This document shows positions 24,801 through 40,159 of a stretch of 64,000 bases of DNA, in pieces. Within the stretch, counting starts at the first letter, position 1. Every line of letters starts with the position of its first letter. A program made the position numbers and the translations under genes. The notes under the pieces are model-generated. The model was not told the DNA's origin. It did not search any database and saw only the letters and a list, made by a program, of their open reading frames with translations. Source of the DNA: Anoplopoma fimbria (lineage: Eukaryota > Chordata > Actinopteri > Perciformes > Anoplopomatidae); the NCBI RefSeq assembly GCF_027596085.1, contig NC_072456.1:15762744-15826743 (forward strand), written 5' to 3'.

Positions 24801-27800
24801 GGTTTAAAATAGAAACAAATTCAAAAAAACTGTCTAATCTGGCTTTGATAGTTAGCTCACCAGCTCAAACTTTAAGGGTGTATAAATTCAGTAAAGAACA
24901 AAAAAGAGAGATTCAAATTGTTCAGGTAAGTCCTGAGTGTATTTACACCCTGAATGCAGTGATTACTCTCAATTTTAAGAGTAATTATGCACACTTACTC
25001 ATGCTCTTGCAAAAGAAAAGACCCATGTGTGTGAGTGGAGGATTTTTCCGTCCTTAGTCATGGTTGTGAAAAGAACCAGTGTGAAAAAAAACTGTGTGGA
25101 AATACATTTAGGTGACTGATGGAAAAGAGTTTTAATATCGCTAACCTGAGTTGACATGAGAGCCTTAATGAAAAGCTCAAACAGAAATTACACTGAAAAT
25201 CACTTATGATTTTTGGCACCCCTTTTTGGATGGCTCAATAAAAACAACTTTCTAATTTTTGTCTTTATTTTGTTGATAATGTACCTACAAACAAAGCCAT
25301 GTTACAACACTGAAGGATTCTTATTCTCCTTTTGTTTGATTTGTTTCGAATGCACTGCAGAAAGAAATGTGGCATAATAGGCTTCTTTTCAATACCAGCA
25401 CTATTCATTTATTAAGAAAAAAAACAAATGTACCACGTGTGTGGATAATCTTACTTCTACATGACCTCATGTCCGATGGCTCTGGTTTAATCACACAGAC
25501 CTACAGAACTGACTGTTAGAGTGAACAGAAAGCTAAATCTTAACATTAAACAGCACTCAAAATGCAATTAATAAAATTAAGAAATACATATTTTAACCAA
25601 ACATGCAGTTTTTTACAATGTTTAATTTTAAATTATTGTACCAAATATATCAAACCCCTCACCCCTGTAACATATTAAGGCTGAAAATAGCGTGGAAGTG
25701 AATAGGGCAATGATCACAAGACATAGTTAAAAGGTAGATACAAAGGTTGATCTAGCAGAATGTATCTGACTAGCATTTGAGATAACAACAATGAGGGAGC
25801 AAGAAAGTGCATTAAACACTGAGGCACTGCAAGTCACAACAGGCTTGATTCTATCTAGCACTGTCCCATTCCATATCTCCTGTCTGTCTGAAACACACTA
25901 ATAGGATAAGGAGAGATGAAGCAGTGTGGAGAGAAGCATATTTTCAAATGCACAGGGAGGTAGGCATTTTTCAGACTTTGTGTATAAATATGTATTGTTC
26001 TGAGGCAAATCACATCTATAGATTGATCAAACAAATGTATAAACAGTTTCACTATTTTGTGTATATTAAAATGAAGCACATCCTCCACTAACATAAATAT
26101 GTTCAGTACTTTACAGTCAACTCTGTGTATCCGAACCAACCACATTATGCAATGCATTACAGAGGGTACCAGAGGTGGTCTTTAGCCAGCATATACTCAG
26201 CTTGAACATGTAATAAGAGGACAGTAGAGTAAAGGCTGTAGGAAGTTGATCCTCAGCAGTATCAGATAAAACAAGAACGATGCTCTTGTGTACGTGCCAT
26301 GGGGCTGAAACAGCAGAGAGGAGGTAAACACAACAACAAAGGACACCTCACCACAAAAACTCAAAAATAGTGACTCAACTCATAGCCAAGATAAAGAAAG
26401 TACATGGCCCATTTTCAGCTTGTGTGTGAGCAAAAGGTCAGGCAACGCAATTGATAAAAACTGTTTCTTTAAACAAAGGAATATGATGTTCCAGTGACAT
26501 ACCTCAGCCTAACTACAGCATGCTATAATGGTATAATAAATCATACATTTAAATTATGTAAGTAAGTTATTTCTTCAGTAATGTCAGCTGGTTAACCTCC
26601 AAGTATTATGCAGTCACAGACCATTATCATGTCTGTGTTGTGTAAAGTTTACTATTATCATGTTACATGACTCCCTATTGTTTTGGTTATTTTCTTTAAA
26701 ATATTCACCCTCTTCTATGTAATCCCATTTATACCAGGAAAGAAAGAGGTTCTTTATGAAAAATAAAAGACTGAATACAATATGGACATAGGTTTCTAAA
26801 GAGCCAAAATGAAGCTCAAAGTAGACAGCTCTGGCCTGTTTCAAATATGGACAAAGAGGTAGAACGTGGTGATAAAACCTGGTTGCTGAAACAAACCCAC
26901 TTAGCTCGAAGTTACCAAGCTAGCTCAGGCTAACAAGCTAATAAGAAGCTAGGAGATATGCTACTCTGCGTTGCTTAAACGTTATCCCTATGGTCTTGTT
27001 GCTAACATATAAAAAAACAGTAAAATAATATTTACATTACAATTTCACTTAACGTTAAAACTGGAGACAGACAGACTTATTCCATCAATTAATTAGTCAC
27101 ATGAAATTGGACAAAGTAATGTTACAACTCCACTCAATTGCGATGAGACTCCTTCAAATTGTGCATTAATATTAATGTTTTTCAACATAAAGCACACATC
27201 TTCTCTTTTCTTCTTGCCAGAGTCACCCCTTTGACAGATTGGTGTTCCTTTGACTCTACTTTAGTAGCAAAACCAAACTTTTTTGACATATAAACATCTC
27301 TCCGATAGATACCATGGAGTTTTGTTCAGTCATGCCCTCAGGAGGATCAATCAGGATCAATTGTAATAACTTTGCTAATACCCTACTTTTTCCTCTAACT
27401 GATACCTTCATTGACTTTGTATTTTCCAAAGAGCCCTGAGCAAATCAATGTGTGCTTGTCAATGAGTATGCTACATTCTTCAACAGTGCAAGATGGTTGA
27501 AGCATTATTGGTGATTATTTGAGTTCTACCAGTCAGGTACTGAAGACAGAGAACACGGTCACAATTTCCGCGTTGTTTTTAGTCTCATATCCTGTCCACA
27601 ATCTAGCCTTAGTCTGCCTAGTTCTACATTTTGAAATGTTTGTCTTATCAGAGAAGAAATGCAACATTACATACCTGCATGTACGCTAGTTCCAGATCGC
27701 TATCAACCACAGTTTTATCATGTCTCACTCTCCCATGATCTTTCCTAAATGCATTTTTTCTTTACCCGCATCAGTCGTTAGATCTCTCGTCAGTACAGTA

Positions 27801-30800
27801 GCCACGAGAAAAAACAAGAGAGGGTGGGGGTGAAGGGAGCCGGAAGGATGGATTGAGCGAGAGCTCAGAAGTCTACCATAGTGATGACGGCTGTTCACAA
27901 GTATCTAGGACAATGTTTACAGGAAACCAGTTTGACTGGCTGTCCAAACCTGTGGTTCATAAACATCTCTGCTTAACAGTCTAAAAAGACCTGACTTCTC
28001 ATTGCTTGTTTTTTCAGGTTGTTTCATCCTGCTATTTCTGTCCATCAATCATCCATGAGGATCAAGCAAACAAAACTAAGAAATGTCAACTAAATCCACC
28101 CCACCCCCTGTCCCCACCTACACTCACTGTCCATACCTGCTCTAACAAAGGACCATTAATGTGAGTGGTTGGGCCAAAAAAACAACAGCTATATTCAAAT
28201 ATATATATATTCATTTAATTAAAGTTTTTAATACTATACATACCCAAATACATTAAAACTGGATTTTTCTTTCTTATATTTATAAATTTATAAATAATAT
28301 CACATGGGTCCCCTTCTTATGAAAGCCATCATGTTGACTGCTGTGTTCAGAATGAGTATCCAGAATGCACTAATTTGCTGTAGAAGAAGAGCTTAACAAT
28401 AATTAGCTAAAACTGCAGCAATTTCCAAAAATCCCTTGAGTGTCTAGTGCAGTGTTAGCAAGTGTGAAATAATATGATCAGAAAAACAAGTCGAAAGGCA
28501 CTTGCAAACCCCAAAAAAAGAAAGACAAAACAGTTGAAAGCTTTGTTTTTGGTCTATAATCAACAGATCATCCTGCAGTGAAACCAACATGATGACTATA
28601 CAACCTTCTTTCTAATTTTTCCGTATCACACGCACACATACGCTGCCACATAAGTATAGGCAGTCTTACACAGATTGAAAAGTCCACTGTGACAGCTGTC
28701 ACACAGGTTCATCACATGCTGGATCAGCATCAATTCTAGCTCAGTAAATCTGATGAAAGTTAAATTCTAGTAATTTGCACATTTATTTTACTTTGAGTAC
28801 CCACCACTCTAAAACAGTGACTGTTCTTTCTTTGTGGTAAGATTTGCTGGAGTGTGACTTTGTTTTACCTCTGACAACAACATCTGCACAAGGGCAAATA
28901 TTGATATCAATGAGCATTATATTTAATTTATTCAGTAGGGAAAATATATAAGAATATTGTTGATTGCTTCTTCTTAAATTTACTCTCTTTCCTTTTAGCT
29001 CTGATTTAACTTATTCTATTGTTATTCAGAACACTGTATTTCTCAAAATTACACTCCTAAACATATTATTTGTAACAATGTCATGTAAACTGGTGATTTA
29101 TTCTGCTGCTGCTCTCACATCATGATTGGACAAGAGCATAAGCTTCCCGTCTAAAGTGTAAGATAACATGTTGGATGAATGTCATCTTGTTATCTAGTGC
29201 AGCTGAGAGCATTGCATTGACTGTTAGGAGGTTAATTGTTTTTATCTGTGGGCAACAGTTTCTGTTTTGAGTGAGGATTTAAAGATGCTAGATTCTCTTG
29301 ATTTGCTGTTTCATTCAAAGGCTTGTGTGTAGCTCAGTGAACAGCGATTGAAGGGTTGCATTACAAATTATGAGCGTGTCGTGGTGATGATTATTATAAT
29401 TATTAACTCCGCAGGCTCACAAGCAGCAGGGCACTGACTGAACTGTGTAAAATAATGTTGGTTGGATCTACAGAAATATATTGATGTGTGTGTAAGGCAA
29501 TATTTGTCAACTAAACTCCCTATGTCTGTGAAATAATCTATAAAATCTATCCGGCTCTGGAGCAAACCTACTGTTATAAAGTGTTTGTTTTTAAACAAAC
29601 CCACAAAATGTATCACCTACACCACCAATTTACAGAGGGACTGCTTGGTCAAACATCTCAGCAATTAAATATAAAGACTAAGTTTTATTAAACCTGAGTT
29701 TTCCTTTAAGGTTCATCCATCTGTCTGGTATCAACTGTTCCCATCAAGTGAAAAAGTGACAGCCACAGAAGAAGAGGGGGAAGGAGAGTTAGAGTAAGAA
29801 GGAGAGCACACTACATAGTCTCTTGTACCGCCTAAAGCAATACATCTCCCTGGAGAGGTTACCACTGACAACAAGACTTAAAGATAGAAAAAGACAGAAC
29901 AAGAGACGAGGAGAAAGGGAAGAGTTAGAAAGGTAATCATTTGCAACATGAGAGGTATGGAAATGAGAGCATGCTATACTTTGATTTCACTTAACTAGAA
30001 GGGCCATCTTAACATAAATAATAAAAATCAAGAAAATCGGCTGCATAAAGAATGACTGTGGTAACACCTTTTACGGGCCGGTCACTCATGGTTGTTCATA
30101 AAGAGCACTCGATGGGAAAGTGAAGGCAAACTTTCTGAATTTGATAGTGGAGAAAACATCATCTTTGCATTTGTTAAAGGCAGCTGCTCTTCCATTTTAG
30201 GTTTCAGAGAAATAGGTTGTGGGTATGAATGCATCAACAATTTTGGGTTTGGGCAGTGAAAAGGTATACTTTCATATGGCCTAATGTGATGCAAAGGCTG
30301 AAAGGGTCAGATACTCGCACACAGTGGAAAGTTATGGGAAACTGCCATCTGACTGCCACAAAATAAATGATAACTTTTTTACTCATTGTAATTTTAGTTT
30401 AACCTAATAAACGTGATTGTTTTCTCTGATTTGTTTTGTATTTTCAATATACCTGATTTGGATTTCAAATAGTGTTTCAAATAGGTTTTTTCCATGTAAA
30501 CCATACAAATTGTGTTGCCTCAATGCTCACCTGTTACATCTCCTGGTGAAGTTAGATAAAAAAAAAAGATGCTTAGACAGGTTGTACATAAGCCAACAGT
30601 TCATCCCTAAAACACTTTATTTGGAAGCAAAATCAAATGTGAGGACACCCAAAATGTTGTGAATTCCTCATTTCACAGGAAAACTACAGCAACTATAGGA
30701 GGTCAAAGTTGAAATTTAAAATTTTTCAGTAAACTTTGATGGATGGATCATTTTACTGTATGACTAGTTTGGAATATCTTGGGGATTTGTCTATCTGCTA

Positions 30801-31469
30801 GTGCTGCTTGTCCTTACAGACTTGCTCCTGTATTGCCAGATCTCAGCAATTCAAGTTACAATGTAATTACTACTAATAGGCAGGATGGCTAAATCTAAAC
30901 CACAATCATCCTGTAAGACTTGTCTTTCACTAGATGGTATCTTTTTAAGTAGACGTCCATTGCTCTAAATGTTTCAGCACTTTAATTTGTCAAACCACGT
31001 TGACACCTACATTCATGAAGAATGTGATGGGGCCTCACAGCAAGGCTTTGCTCTTAAACGTGTCATTATGGCCTCTGAGAGCAGCAGCATCTGAGGAATG
31101 CAAGCAGCTGACTTGGTTTTCTTGGCACGTTGTGAGTGACACTTGCAGATTGACACTGACTGACTGACTGCACCTCTGAGAGACTACCAAAGAGTGTGTA
31201 CCAGTAAGTGTCGGTGTGCGTGACTATCTCTCTGAGAATGCTGAGAACTGTGGTGACAAAAGCACAGATGTGTGTCAGATCGAAAGAGCATTCTTGTCCA
31301 TCAACGTGGTTGGTTATCTATCTCTTAAAGTCTGTCAGAGAAAATGGATTATCTAATTGGTGTAGTAAATAATGTTGGATCTTCAAAATTCAAATTTTGC
31401 AGAAAACAAATTAAATTACCTTAATTTTATTTTCTTGCCGAGATCACACAAACGCACATGTCGTGTTTT
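21820..31469. other. long unique AT-rich noncoding stretch
   Basis: Almost 10 kb without a recognised gene or transposon family. It contains short AT-rich patches (for example ATATATATAT near 28199) and many short homopolymers. Short frames at 24537-24812, 24845-25057, 25855-26157 (minus), 26614-26844 (minus), 29368-29616 (minus), 30082-30294 (minus) and 30417-30662 show no domains. The region at 26880-26960, rich in AGCTAGCT-like words, may be an eroded repeat, but I could not place it. Confidence 0.5.
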
Positions 31470-34019
<2,550 letters not shown>

Positions 34020-34140
34020 GTAAACGAGGGTTGCAATATTGTAACCCTTGTTCGATAAGCAAATATGCATTTGCTTGCTTGCAGACCCCACGGTATATAA
34101 TGCAGCCGACACCGCTGCCATTCCACAGGTCTATAGTAAT
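34020..34140. mobile_element. possible DIRS-like terminal repeat
   Basis: A 30-base near-palindrome at 34023-34052 has arms AACGAGGGTT and AACCCTTGTT around CAATATTG. All pairs are complementary except for two G/T combinations. AACGAGGGTTAC-type palindromes are, as I recall, typical of the ends of DIRS-like elements in fish. A DIRS-type reverse transcriptase remnant lies 300 bases away, which supports the reading. The association is inference, because a large TATC array now separates the two. Confidence 0.35.
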
Positions 34141-34141
34141 G

Positions 34142-34291
<150 letters not shown>

Positions 34292-34339
34292 AATACCCCA
34301 ACCTTTTAACCATTTTTGTGACACAAATTTTGTGTGTGT

Positions 34340-34870
34340 GACTGGGGACCCCAAGTAGTGTAGATGGTTCTCCACAGAGAGGGGAATAGTAATCAAGCGT
34401 CATTTGTGCTCCTTGGCATACGAGCAGAGGCTGAGAAACCACTTCACCCCCAATGTTGCACCTTGCTGCAGTTTTCCCACTGCCTGCTGCAGGTCCGTCC
34501 AACAAGATCAAGATAAAAGAAGACCCTAATGCCACGGTCACGCAGTGGTTGCAGCAGTGTCCACACATCTGCTGAAGTTGATGGAGGCCTGGAAAGAGAT
34601 GAACGGCTTCTCTTAGTACTCGTTGGTTATCCAATGGAAGGAGAAAGGCAAGAATTTCCTTAGGATGTGGATATCCAAAAAGGGGCTGAACTCTCCCATT
34701 TACTTCGGAATCATGAAGTGGGCGGAGCAAAACCTTTTCTGTCTGTTGTGACTGGGGACGACAGACACAGCCTGTTTCTGTAACAGGTCCTGGATCTCTG
34801 CTGAGAGGTAATCTATCTGCTCCTGGAAGGGCAGATTTACCTCCTTGAGCCCAATGAACGAAGGAGGGTT
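34340..34870 (-). pseudogene. degenerate DIRS-type reverse transcriptase fragment
   Basis: Reading leftward on the minus strand, several motifs of the DIRS1-like reverse transcriptase appear in the correct order but in changing frames. They are an E-I-Q-D-L-L-Q-K-Q-A-V block near 34795, a following region ending F-x-I-P-K near 34715, a C-V-D-T-A block at about 34553-34566, R-D-R-G-I-R-V followed by F-F-Y-L-D at about 34508-34540, and H-Y-L-G near 34352-34363. At least two frame changes and in-frame stops lie between them, so the copy is dead. The 150-codon minus frame at 34278-34730 crosses the region in a partly wrong frame and is not a gene. DIRS elements carry a tyrosine recombinase, but none is visible here. 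The assignment rests on remembered motifs. Confidence 0.55.
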
Positions 34871-34935
34871 ACAGCAGAAATAAAGAGAATAGCCCAGTCA
34901 TGTCCATCCATTCTGTTTACGCACAGTTAACCCGT

Positions 34936-35010
34936 TCACCTAGTGCTTTCTAGTATTCCGACAACTCAAAGTGCTGTACACTACATCACTCAGTCGGCAA
35001 ATCACCATTC
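34936..35010 (+). repeat. teleost repeat fragment (AGTGCTTTCTAG type)
   Basis: The blocks TAGTGCTTTCTAGTATTCCG and ACTCAAAGTGCTGTACACTACA resemble the fish interspersed tail with GCGCTTTTCTAG ... CGACCACTCAAAGCGCTTTACAC. Only this short part is recognisable. The family name is uncertain. Confidence 0.45.
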
Positions 35011-35770
35011 GCTGAAGTAAAATGAATGGCAGTCAGTGGTGCGAGCTGCTTTACATGCTGTGGGGTTTGCGCATTTTGGGTAGATGCATCTAGATTGGCT
35101 AGCTATGCATTTGCATATTTTCGTGATTGGAGGAGAGTATTACCCATAAGATCCAAAAATCAAGCCTGTGTGAGTTAGAACAGGTGAAATGTGAATGTGA
35201 AACTCTAAGGAAAACAAACAAGACACCTCATCCAATATCATTTTCAATATTTATTGCATTGCACAATGATTGTTACTTTTAGTTTCTTTCTGCTTTGCGG
35301 AGACATGACAATTTACTACCAAATGTTGATAAAACAGCCTTTTGAAGTAAGCTTGCTGAATTGACGTAAAAAAAGAGCTCAAAGGTGCACAATCAGGACG
35401 AAAATACTTTGTGTGAGGGCTGGGAAAGGGTTTATACAGTTTGTTCTGGCAGTCAGAGAGACAGTTTAGATTAGAGTAAAACCTCAGGCGAGGATCCAAT
35501 ATGCCAGTAGACTTGCTGTACGGAAGATAATGACAACCCAGCAAAGTTCTCCTTCTCACTAATGAGAGTTCACCTTAAAAGTGGCCTCTCTGATCTGAGA
35601 GACATTTTTAAAGCTTACCAGGCACACTTCACCCTGCATGAGCTTTCTCTATACTTTAAAACTTTTAAAACTACTAAGTGTTTGCAATCTTGACATAGAC
35701 TAATGTTAAGTAATTCAACACACTTATTGGGATGCAGAAATGTGATTGTCACACAAGGATAAACTATGTG

Positions 35771-35980
35771 TTAAAGGGACAGTGTGTAAGTTTTAGTGGG
35801 GTCTAGTGGTTTGTGGCAGGTTGCAACCAACTAAATACCCCTCAACTCACCACTTCCTTTTCAAGCGTGTTGGAGAACTACGGTGGCCTACAGGTATGGA
35901 TAGGTATCTTAGAGATTTTTGTACAACTAGGAGCTACTGTTATCAAAACACGATTCTTCCTCATGACTAAATAAGGATAA
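35771..35980 (+). mobile_element. TTAA-starting MITE fragment
   Basis: It begins TTAAAGGGACAGTGTGTAAG at 35771 and continues with GTCTAGTGGT, GGTTGCAACCAACTAAATACCCC and a CGTGTTGGAGAACTACGGTGGCC block near 35885. This order matches a widespread teleost MITE with a TTAAAGG...CAGTGTGTA terminus. After about 35895 the match fades, with a weaker possible match (TATCAAAACACGATTCTT) at 35941. A further piece of the same family lies at 37041-37093 in the same orientation. Confidence 0.6.
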
Positions 35981-36240
35981 TTTTAATTTTTTAAAAACAA
36001 ATATATAATTTTAAAAACAAAGCTAAATATTGTTTATCGAGCAGCAACAGTTTACAATAGCAAAGTAACTATATAAAGTCATTAATATAATACTGGAAAC
36101 AAATAACACTTGAGTGTACACACCGAGTGAAGATTATTAAAAATGAAGAACACAGACATCTGTCAGTATCAGTCATTCCTCCTGTCTTCTGTCCTCCTGG
36201 GTGCTTTGTCTAAACCAGCAGAGCATTTTTTTGGCTGATC

Positions 36241-36252
36241 ATGCATTCTGTG
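36241..36252 (+). repeat. SINE target-site duplication, left copy
   Basis: ATGCATTCTGTG directly precedes the SINE. The identical 12-mer follows it at 36621-36632. Confidence 0.9.
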
Positions 36253-36620
36253 GGCTGCACGGTGGTGTAGTGGTTAGCACTGTCGCCTCACAGCAAGAGG
36301 GACCCGGGTTCATTTCCCAGGCTGGACAACCTTCTGTGTGGAGTTTGCATGTTCTCCCCGTGTCAGCGTGGGTTCTCTCCGGGTTCTCCGGCTTCCTCCC
36401 ACAGTCCAAAGACATGCAGCTTAGGTGCATTGAAGACTCTAAATTGCCCATAGGTGTGGATGTGAGTGTGAATGGTTGTCTGTCTATATATGTCTGCCCT
36501 GTGATAGGCTGGGGACCTGTCCAGGGTGAACCCTGCCTTCGCCCATTGACAGCTGAGATCGGCTCCAGCACCCCTGCGACCCTTAACTGGATAAGCAGGT
36601 TACGGAAAATGGATGGATGG
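36253..36620 (+). mobile_element. intact tRNA-headed teleost SINE
   Basis: The element runs from GGCTGCACGGTGG to GGATGGATGG and is flanked by a perfect 12-base duplication. The head has a perfect pol III A box, TGGTGTAGTGG at 36263-36273, and a B box with one mismatch, GGTTCATTTCC at 36307-36317, about 34 bases apart as in tRNA genes. The body carries GTGTGGAGTTTGCATGTTC and GGTTTTCTCC-like blocks, then TGAATGGTTGTCTGTC, ending with GGATAAGCAGGTTACGGAAAATGG before the GGAT tail. The family is common in teleosts. The intact duplication suggests fairly recent insertion. The 146-codon frame at 36201-36641 is a passage through the SINE and is not a gene. Confidence 0.85.
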
Positions 36621-36632
36621 ATGCATTCTGTG
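36621..36632 (+). repeat. SINE target-site duplication, right copy
   Basis: ATGCATTCTGTG, identical to 36241-36252, directly follows the GGAT tail. Confidence 0.9.
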
Positions 36633-37040
36633 CTTGTGTAAACATTGCGGCGGTGGATGAGAATTAGGTTTCACTTTTGTTTACATGTTTACAGATGAAT
36701 TGATAAAGTATTGGCTTTTTACTCGCAATTATTTTATGCATATACAGTTCCAAGCATAGTTGCCGTCAACTCAAGTATATTTCACTTCACTTGGTTCACT
36801 TCACCACAGCGGCCTCTCGGCCTGCGCTTTGTGTGTGTGTGTGTTTGTGTCTATGTGTGTGTTGTTGGAGGGGCAAATGTGCGCTGCAGTAGATAATAAA
36901 TGACACTAACACATTTAACAGTACCAATGAAAACAACAGTAACGTTGGGGCTTATCAACACAACAATCGTAAATAATTTAGCACTAGCGGCTATTTAATA
37001 CCCGGTTTCAGAAAGTATCCCTACCTTAAGATAATGCAAA

Positions 37041-37093
37041 ACCGCGAAAGGCTCTCCCTAGACCAGTGACCGTTCTGGGCTGTTGTAGAAAGT
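37041..37093 (+). mobile_element. second TTAA-MITE piece
   Basis: ACCGCGAAAGGCTCTCCCTAGA and GTTCTGGGCTGTTGTAGAAA match the middle of the same MITE family whose left end lies at 35771. The orientation is the same. It could be the displaced continuation of that copy or a separate fragment. Confidence 0.45.
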
Positions 37094-37619
37094 TGTAGTG
37101 TTCTACCCCTTAAAATGCTGTATTATGTTGGTAAGATGATAACAATTCAATAAAGTACATACACTGGCACCATTTTAAAAACTTTCAAAGACTGGAATCA
37201 ATATTTACTCTTAATCCAAACAATGGTTCAGAGTGAGATCCAAATAAAAAACAACATTGTGTGCCTGCATTAACAATTTCAGAATTCACGGTCAGAGCTT
37301 CACAGTTTGGCGGCTTACCACGGCTCACAAATTCTGACTTTATTTGATAAAGCATATGATGGATCTTTTTCAGAACATTTAAGTGTTTATTTATAAACTC
37401 AATGGTCTTTTAGGTAAAAAGTAATCTAGCTAACATCAATTTTAAACCCTCAGATTTGCATCAGTAGTTGCTTGTTTAACTACTGTTGACGATCTGAGGT
37501 ACCACAAATTTGCTCCCGACAACTCGAGCTCTAGCAAGCTACTACATGGCTCGGATTACATTATTTCCTTGTTGCTGCTTTGTCTAGTTCAGCATACTGA
37601 AGTGATGGCTGTGGGCTGT

Positions 37620-37691
37620 CACTTACTGAACCAGCTTGATTTTCTTGTTGTGCTTTGTGTGTGTGATGTGTGTGCCACTTACTGAACCAGC

Positions 37692-37694
<3 letters not shown>
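37620..37694. repeat. 19-bp direct duplication beside GT array
   Basis: CACTTACTGAACCAGCTTG occurs at 37620-37638 and again at 37676-37694, immediately before the GT array. Short GT-rich sequence lies between the two. It looks like a slippage or unequal-exchange duplication. Confidence 0.9.
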
Positions 37695-37741
<47 letters not shown>

Positions 37742-37776
37742 GCGTGTGTGTGTTTGTGTTTGTGTTTGTGTTTGTG
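37693..37776. repeat. compound GT / GTGTTT microsatellite
   Basis: About 25 GT units with GC interruptions near 37737-37743, then a short run of GTGTTT hexamers ending near 37776. The cysteine/valine frame at 37692-37946 starts in it. Confidence 0.95.
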
Positions 37777-40159
37777 TTGTAGGCTTTTTAACAGATTGTA
37801 CCTCCCAAGGTTGTGCCTATAGAAAAAACACTATCCCACTGATACTGCCATTGAGACAAATACTTGGCAGTGTTGCAACTTGCTTGCTCTCAGGAACGGA
37901 CTTGGTAGTTCATGTGCAGGAAGAGAAATATGGATCTGCACACTAATTATTATAAGCAATACTGTGATACTTTGCAGCAAATGCAGACAGAAAGAACCAA
38001 CATATCTTACCAAGGCCAGGTCTTGGTGATGAACACAAATAGGAATAGAAGGATAAACAAAGGCCGGGAAGGTAGTAAATGGCCCTGAGGTTTTATGATC
38101 CCTAAGGGACAAATTTGCTAAATGGAAGTTCTTGCACTAGTACACGGTGTCTGTGAAATTGCTTCCCTTGAGACGTGATGCCTGTATAAGTCATTGTCCT
38201 CGCAGGGCTCACCTCTTCACACAGCAGGAAGTACCTATCGTTGATACGGGGTCAGACCTTGGCGGAGAGGACCTGTCTGTGTCTTGCCTCTGCTTGCACT
38301 CACCTTCCCTTGGAATGTGTCTCTCTGTCTTTGTCCTCTTCCTCTATCTCATATTCCGCTCTGTCTATAAGAATCTGCCTCTTCCACTGCCTTTCCCCAT
38401 CTGCTTCTCTCACTTCTGTCTTTTATACTTTCTTCTCACACTGCCCTTCTTTGTCCTTGTTACCATGGTTACTTCGTCGAATGAAGTGGGGAGGCAAGAG
38501 GACTGATGGAAGATACAGGGGCCTATGATACTCTTGCCATTCATCATTGTCCTTCTCTCTCTCCTGTTAAATCTTTATCTCTTTCAAGTCTTCAATTAAC
38601 TGCAGCCAGAGGAAAGTCACTCTGAACAAGTGCCAGATCCATGCGATCTTGCTGCTTCTGTCAAGCAATTGTTTACCTCAAAGACTAGAAAAAGTCATCA
38701 ATTTTGGAAGGCTGTCAAGGAGCACTTTAGGACTATTTCAAATTCGAATTTGTGTTATAATAAGCACGACAATACCAGGGGATTTTGGTGGGCTAAAGTG
38801 GGTTAAAAAAAGATTGTGTTGGTACAGTGTGAGGAAACAGAAGGAAGTAAGCAATTGAAGAAACCCAGAGGAACAAAAGTTATACTAGCAGATGAAGAGA
38901 AAAGGGGGAACAAGAAAGGCGAAAAGGATGTGCAAGTCTGTGATGCGGATCAAAGTCTAGGTGATACCCAGGGTGGGAAGAAAAGTAAGAGGGAAAGAAG
39001 GAAAAAACACACACACAGACAATGTTTGTGTGTCTACAGCCACAGAAGGAGTGAGGCTTGTGAAAAGAAAGGGCAGTGATCAAAGAGGAGATGAATCGAT
39101 GGAGGAGGCAAAGGGGGAGACACAGGGAAGAGTGGGAGGTACAGTGGGAGCCACAAGGCCTGTGTGCACATAGCAACTTTATTGTTTTATGTGAATGTTT
39201 CTCTTTCATGATTCCTTCCCTCTTTTCTCCTGGCAGATGCATGCACACACCCACCCACACATAAACAAACTGTCACCACCTTTCATACCAGCTTATCTGC
39301 CAGGCAGGGGGAAGCTCCACGTCCATAAAAGATGTGGCCACACTGCTCATCACAGCTTCGCTTTGTTATCCTGACCAAGATATAGCCCTAATCAAAAAAA
39401 ATGTCAACTGATGTTGCAGATGTCCTACCACCTTCTTGCCTGATCTCATTTGCGGGGCTTGCCTAAGTAATGAAAAGGCACCAGTGGAGACCAAAATGAG
39501 GGAACAGCAGGAAAGTTTAAATACATGTGGCTTCCGCGCAGCAGCAGAGGAAGTTATTTACATAATGCCTCCCTGATTACACATCTCCTTGCCTGCTTGC
39601 ACTTTTATGTGTTAGTCTTATGTGTGAGGTGAGAAAAAAGGAAAAAATAACATGTGCTCGATTGGGATTTACAGTGTGGTGGGGTAATGGCTAATGAGAT
39701 GTTTGTTTAAAACCTTGACTTTCATGGCGTTGGTGTGCACAGATCAAAGGGAGAGGATTTGTTTACTTTATGATCCTGGGATGTGAAAGTCTAAGCAATA
39801 AAGAGTACCACCCACATAATTTTGTTGAAAATACTTACATTAAATGGTACATGCACATAGGAGTATTGTTAGGACTATAAGATATGGTCATATTTGAGTT
39901 AATCTGTTTTAACACTTTGATATACTGCAATTGTATCTCCATTCTTCATCGAATAAACCAGTTATCAGAATTTGCCATATCTACATGTAGTGTCTTGTCA
40001 ACAGACTGAACTAGTGTGAAAAAGATGAGATGTTTCCTACCTCGTTTGACTCAAAAGTCAGCTTCTTCTAATGCAGGGGAAAAAACTGCTTATACGAACA
40101 GAAACACACTTCTGACGGTCTTTGTACTTTTTTCCCTCAACATCAAAATGTACAGCATC
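37777..40159. other. unique noncoding sequence
   Basis: No gene recognised. Plus-strand pyrimidine bias at 38280-38470 and purine bias at 38880-39160 generate open frames (38147-38528, 38816-39264, minus 38880-39260) that lack domains. Confidence 0.5.
39290..39620. other. candidate conserved noncoding element
   Basis: Repeat-free, balanced composition, containing AGCTTATCTGCCAGG (GATA-type core), CACGTCCATAAAAG and GCTTCCGCGCAGCAGCAGAG followed by AAGTTATTTACATAATG. It is flanked by biased tracts. Proposed on composition and motif content only. Confidence 0.25.

Noticed and set aside
36263..36317. tRNA gene suggested by A and B boxes
   Set aside because: No acceptor stem or anticodon arm can be formed. 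The boxes belong to the head of the SINE.
36201..36641. 146-codon frame, with a partial counterpart at 45678-45875 on minus
   Set aside because: Both pass through the same SINE family, which is transcribed by RNA polymerase III and does not code for protein.
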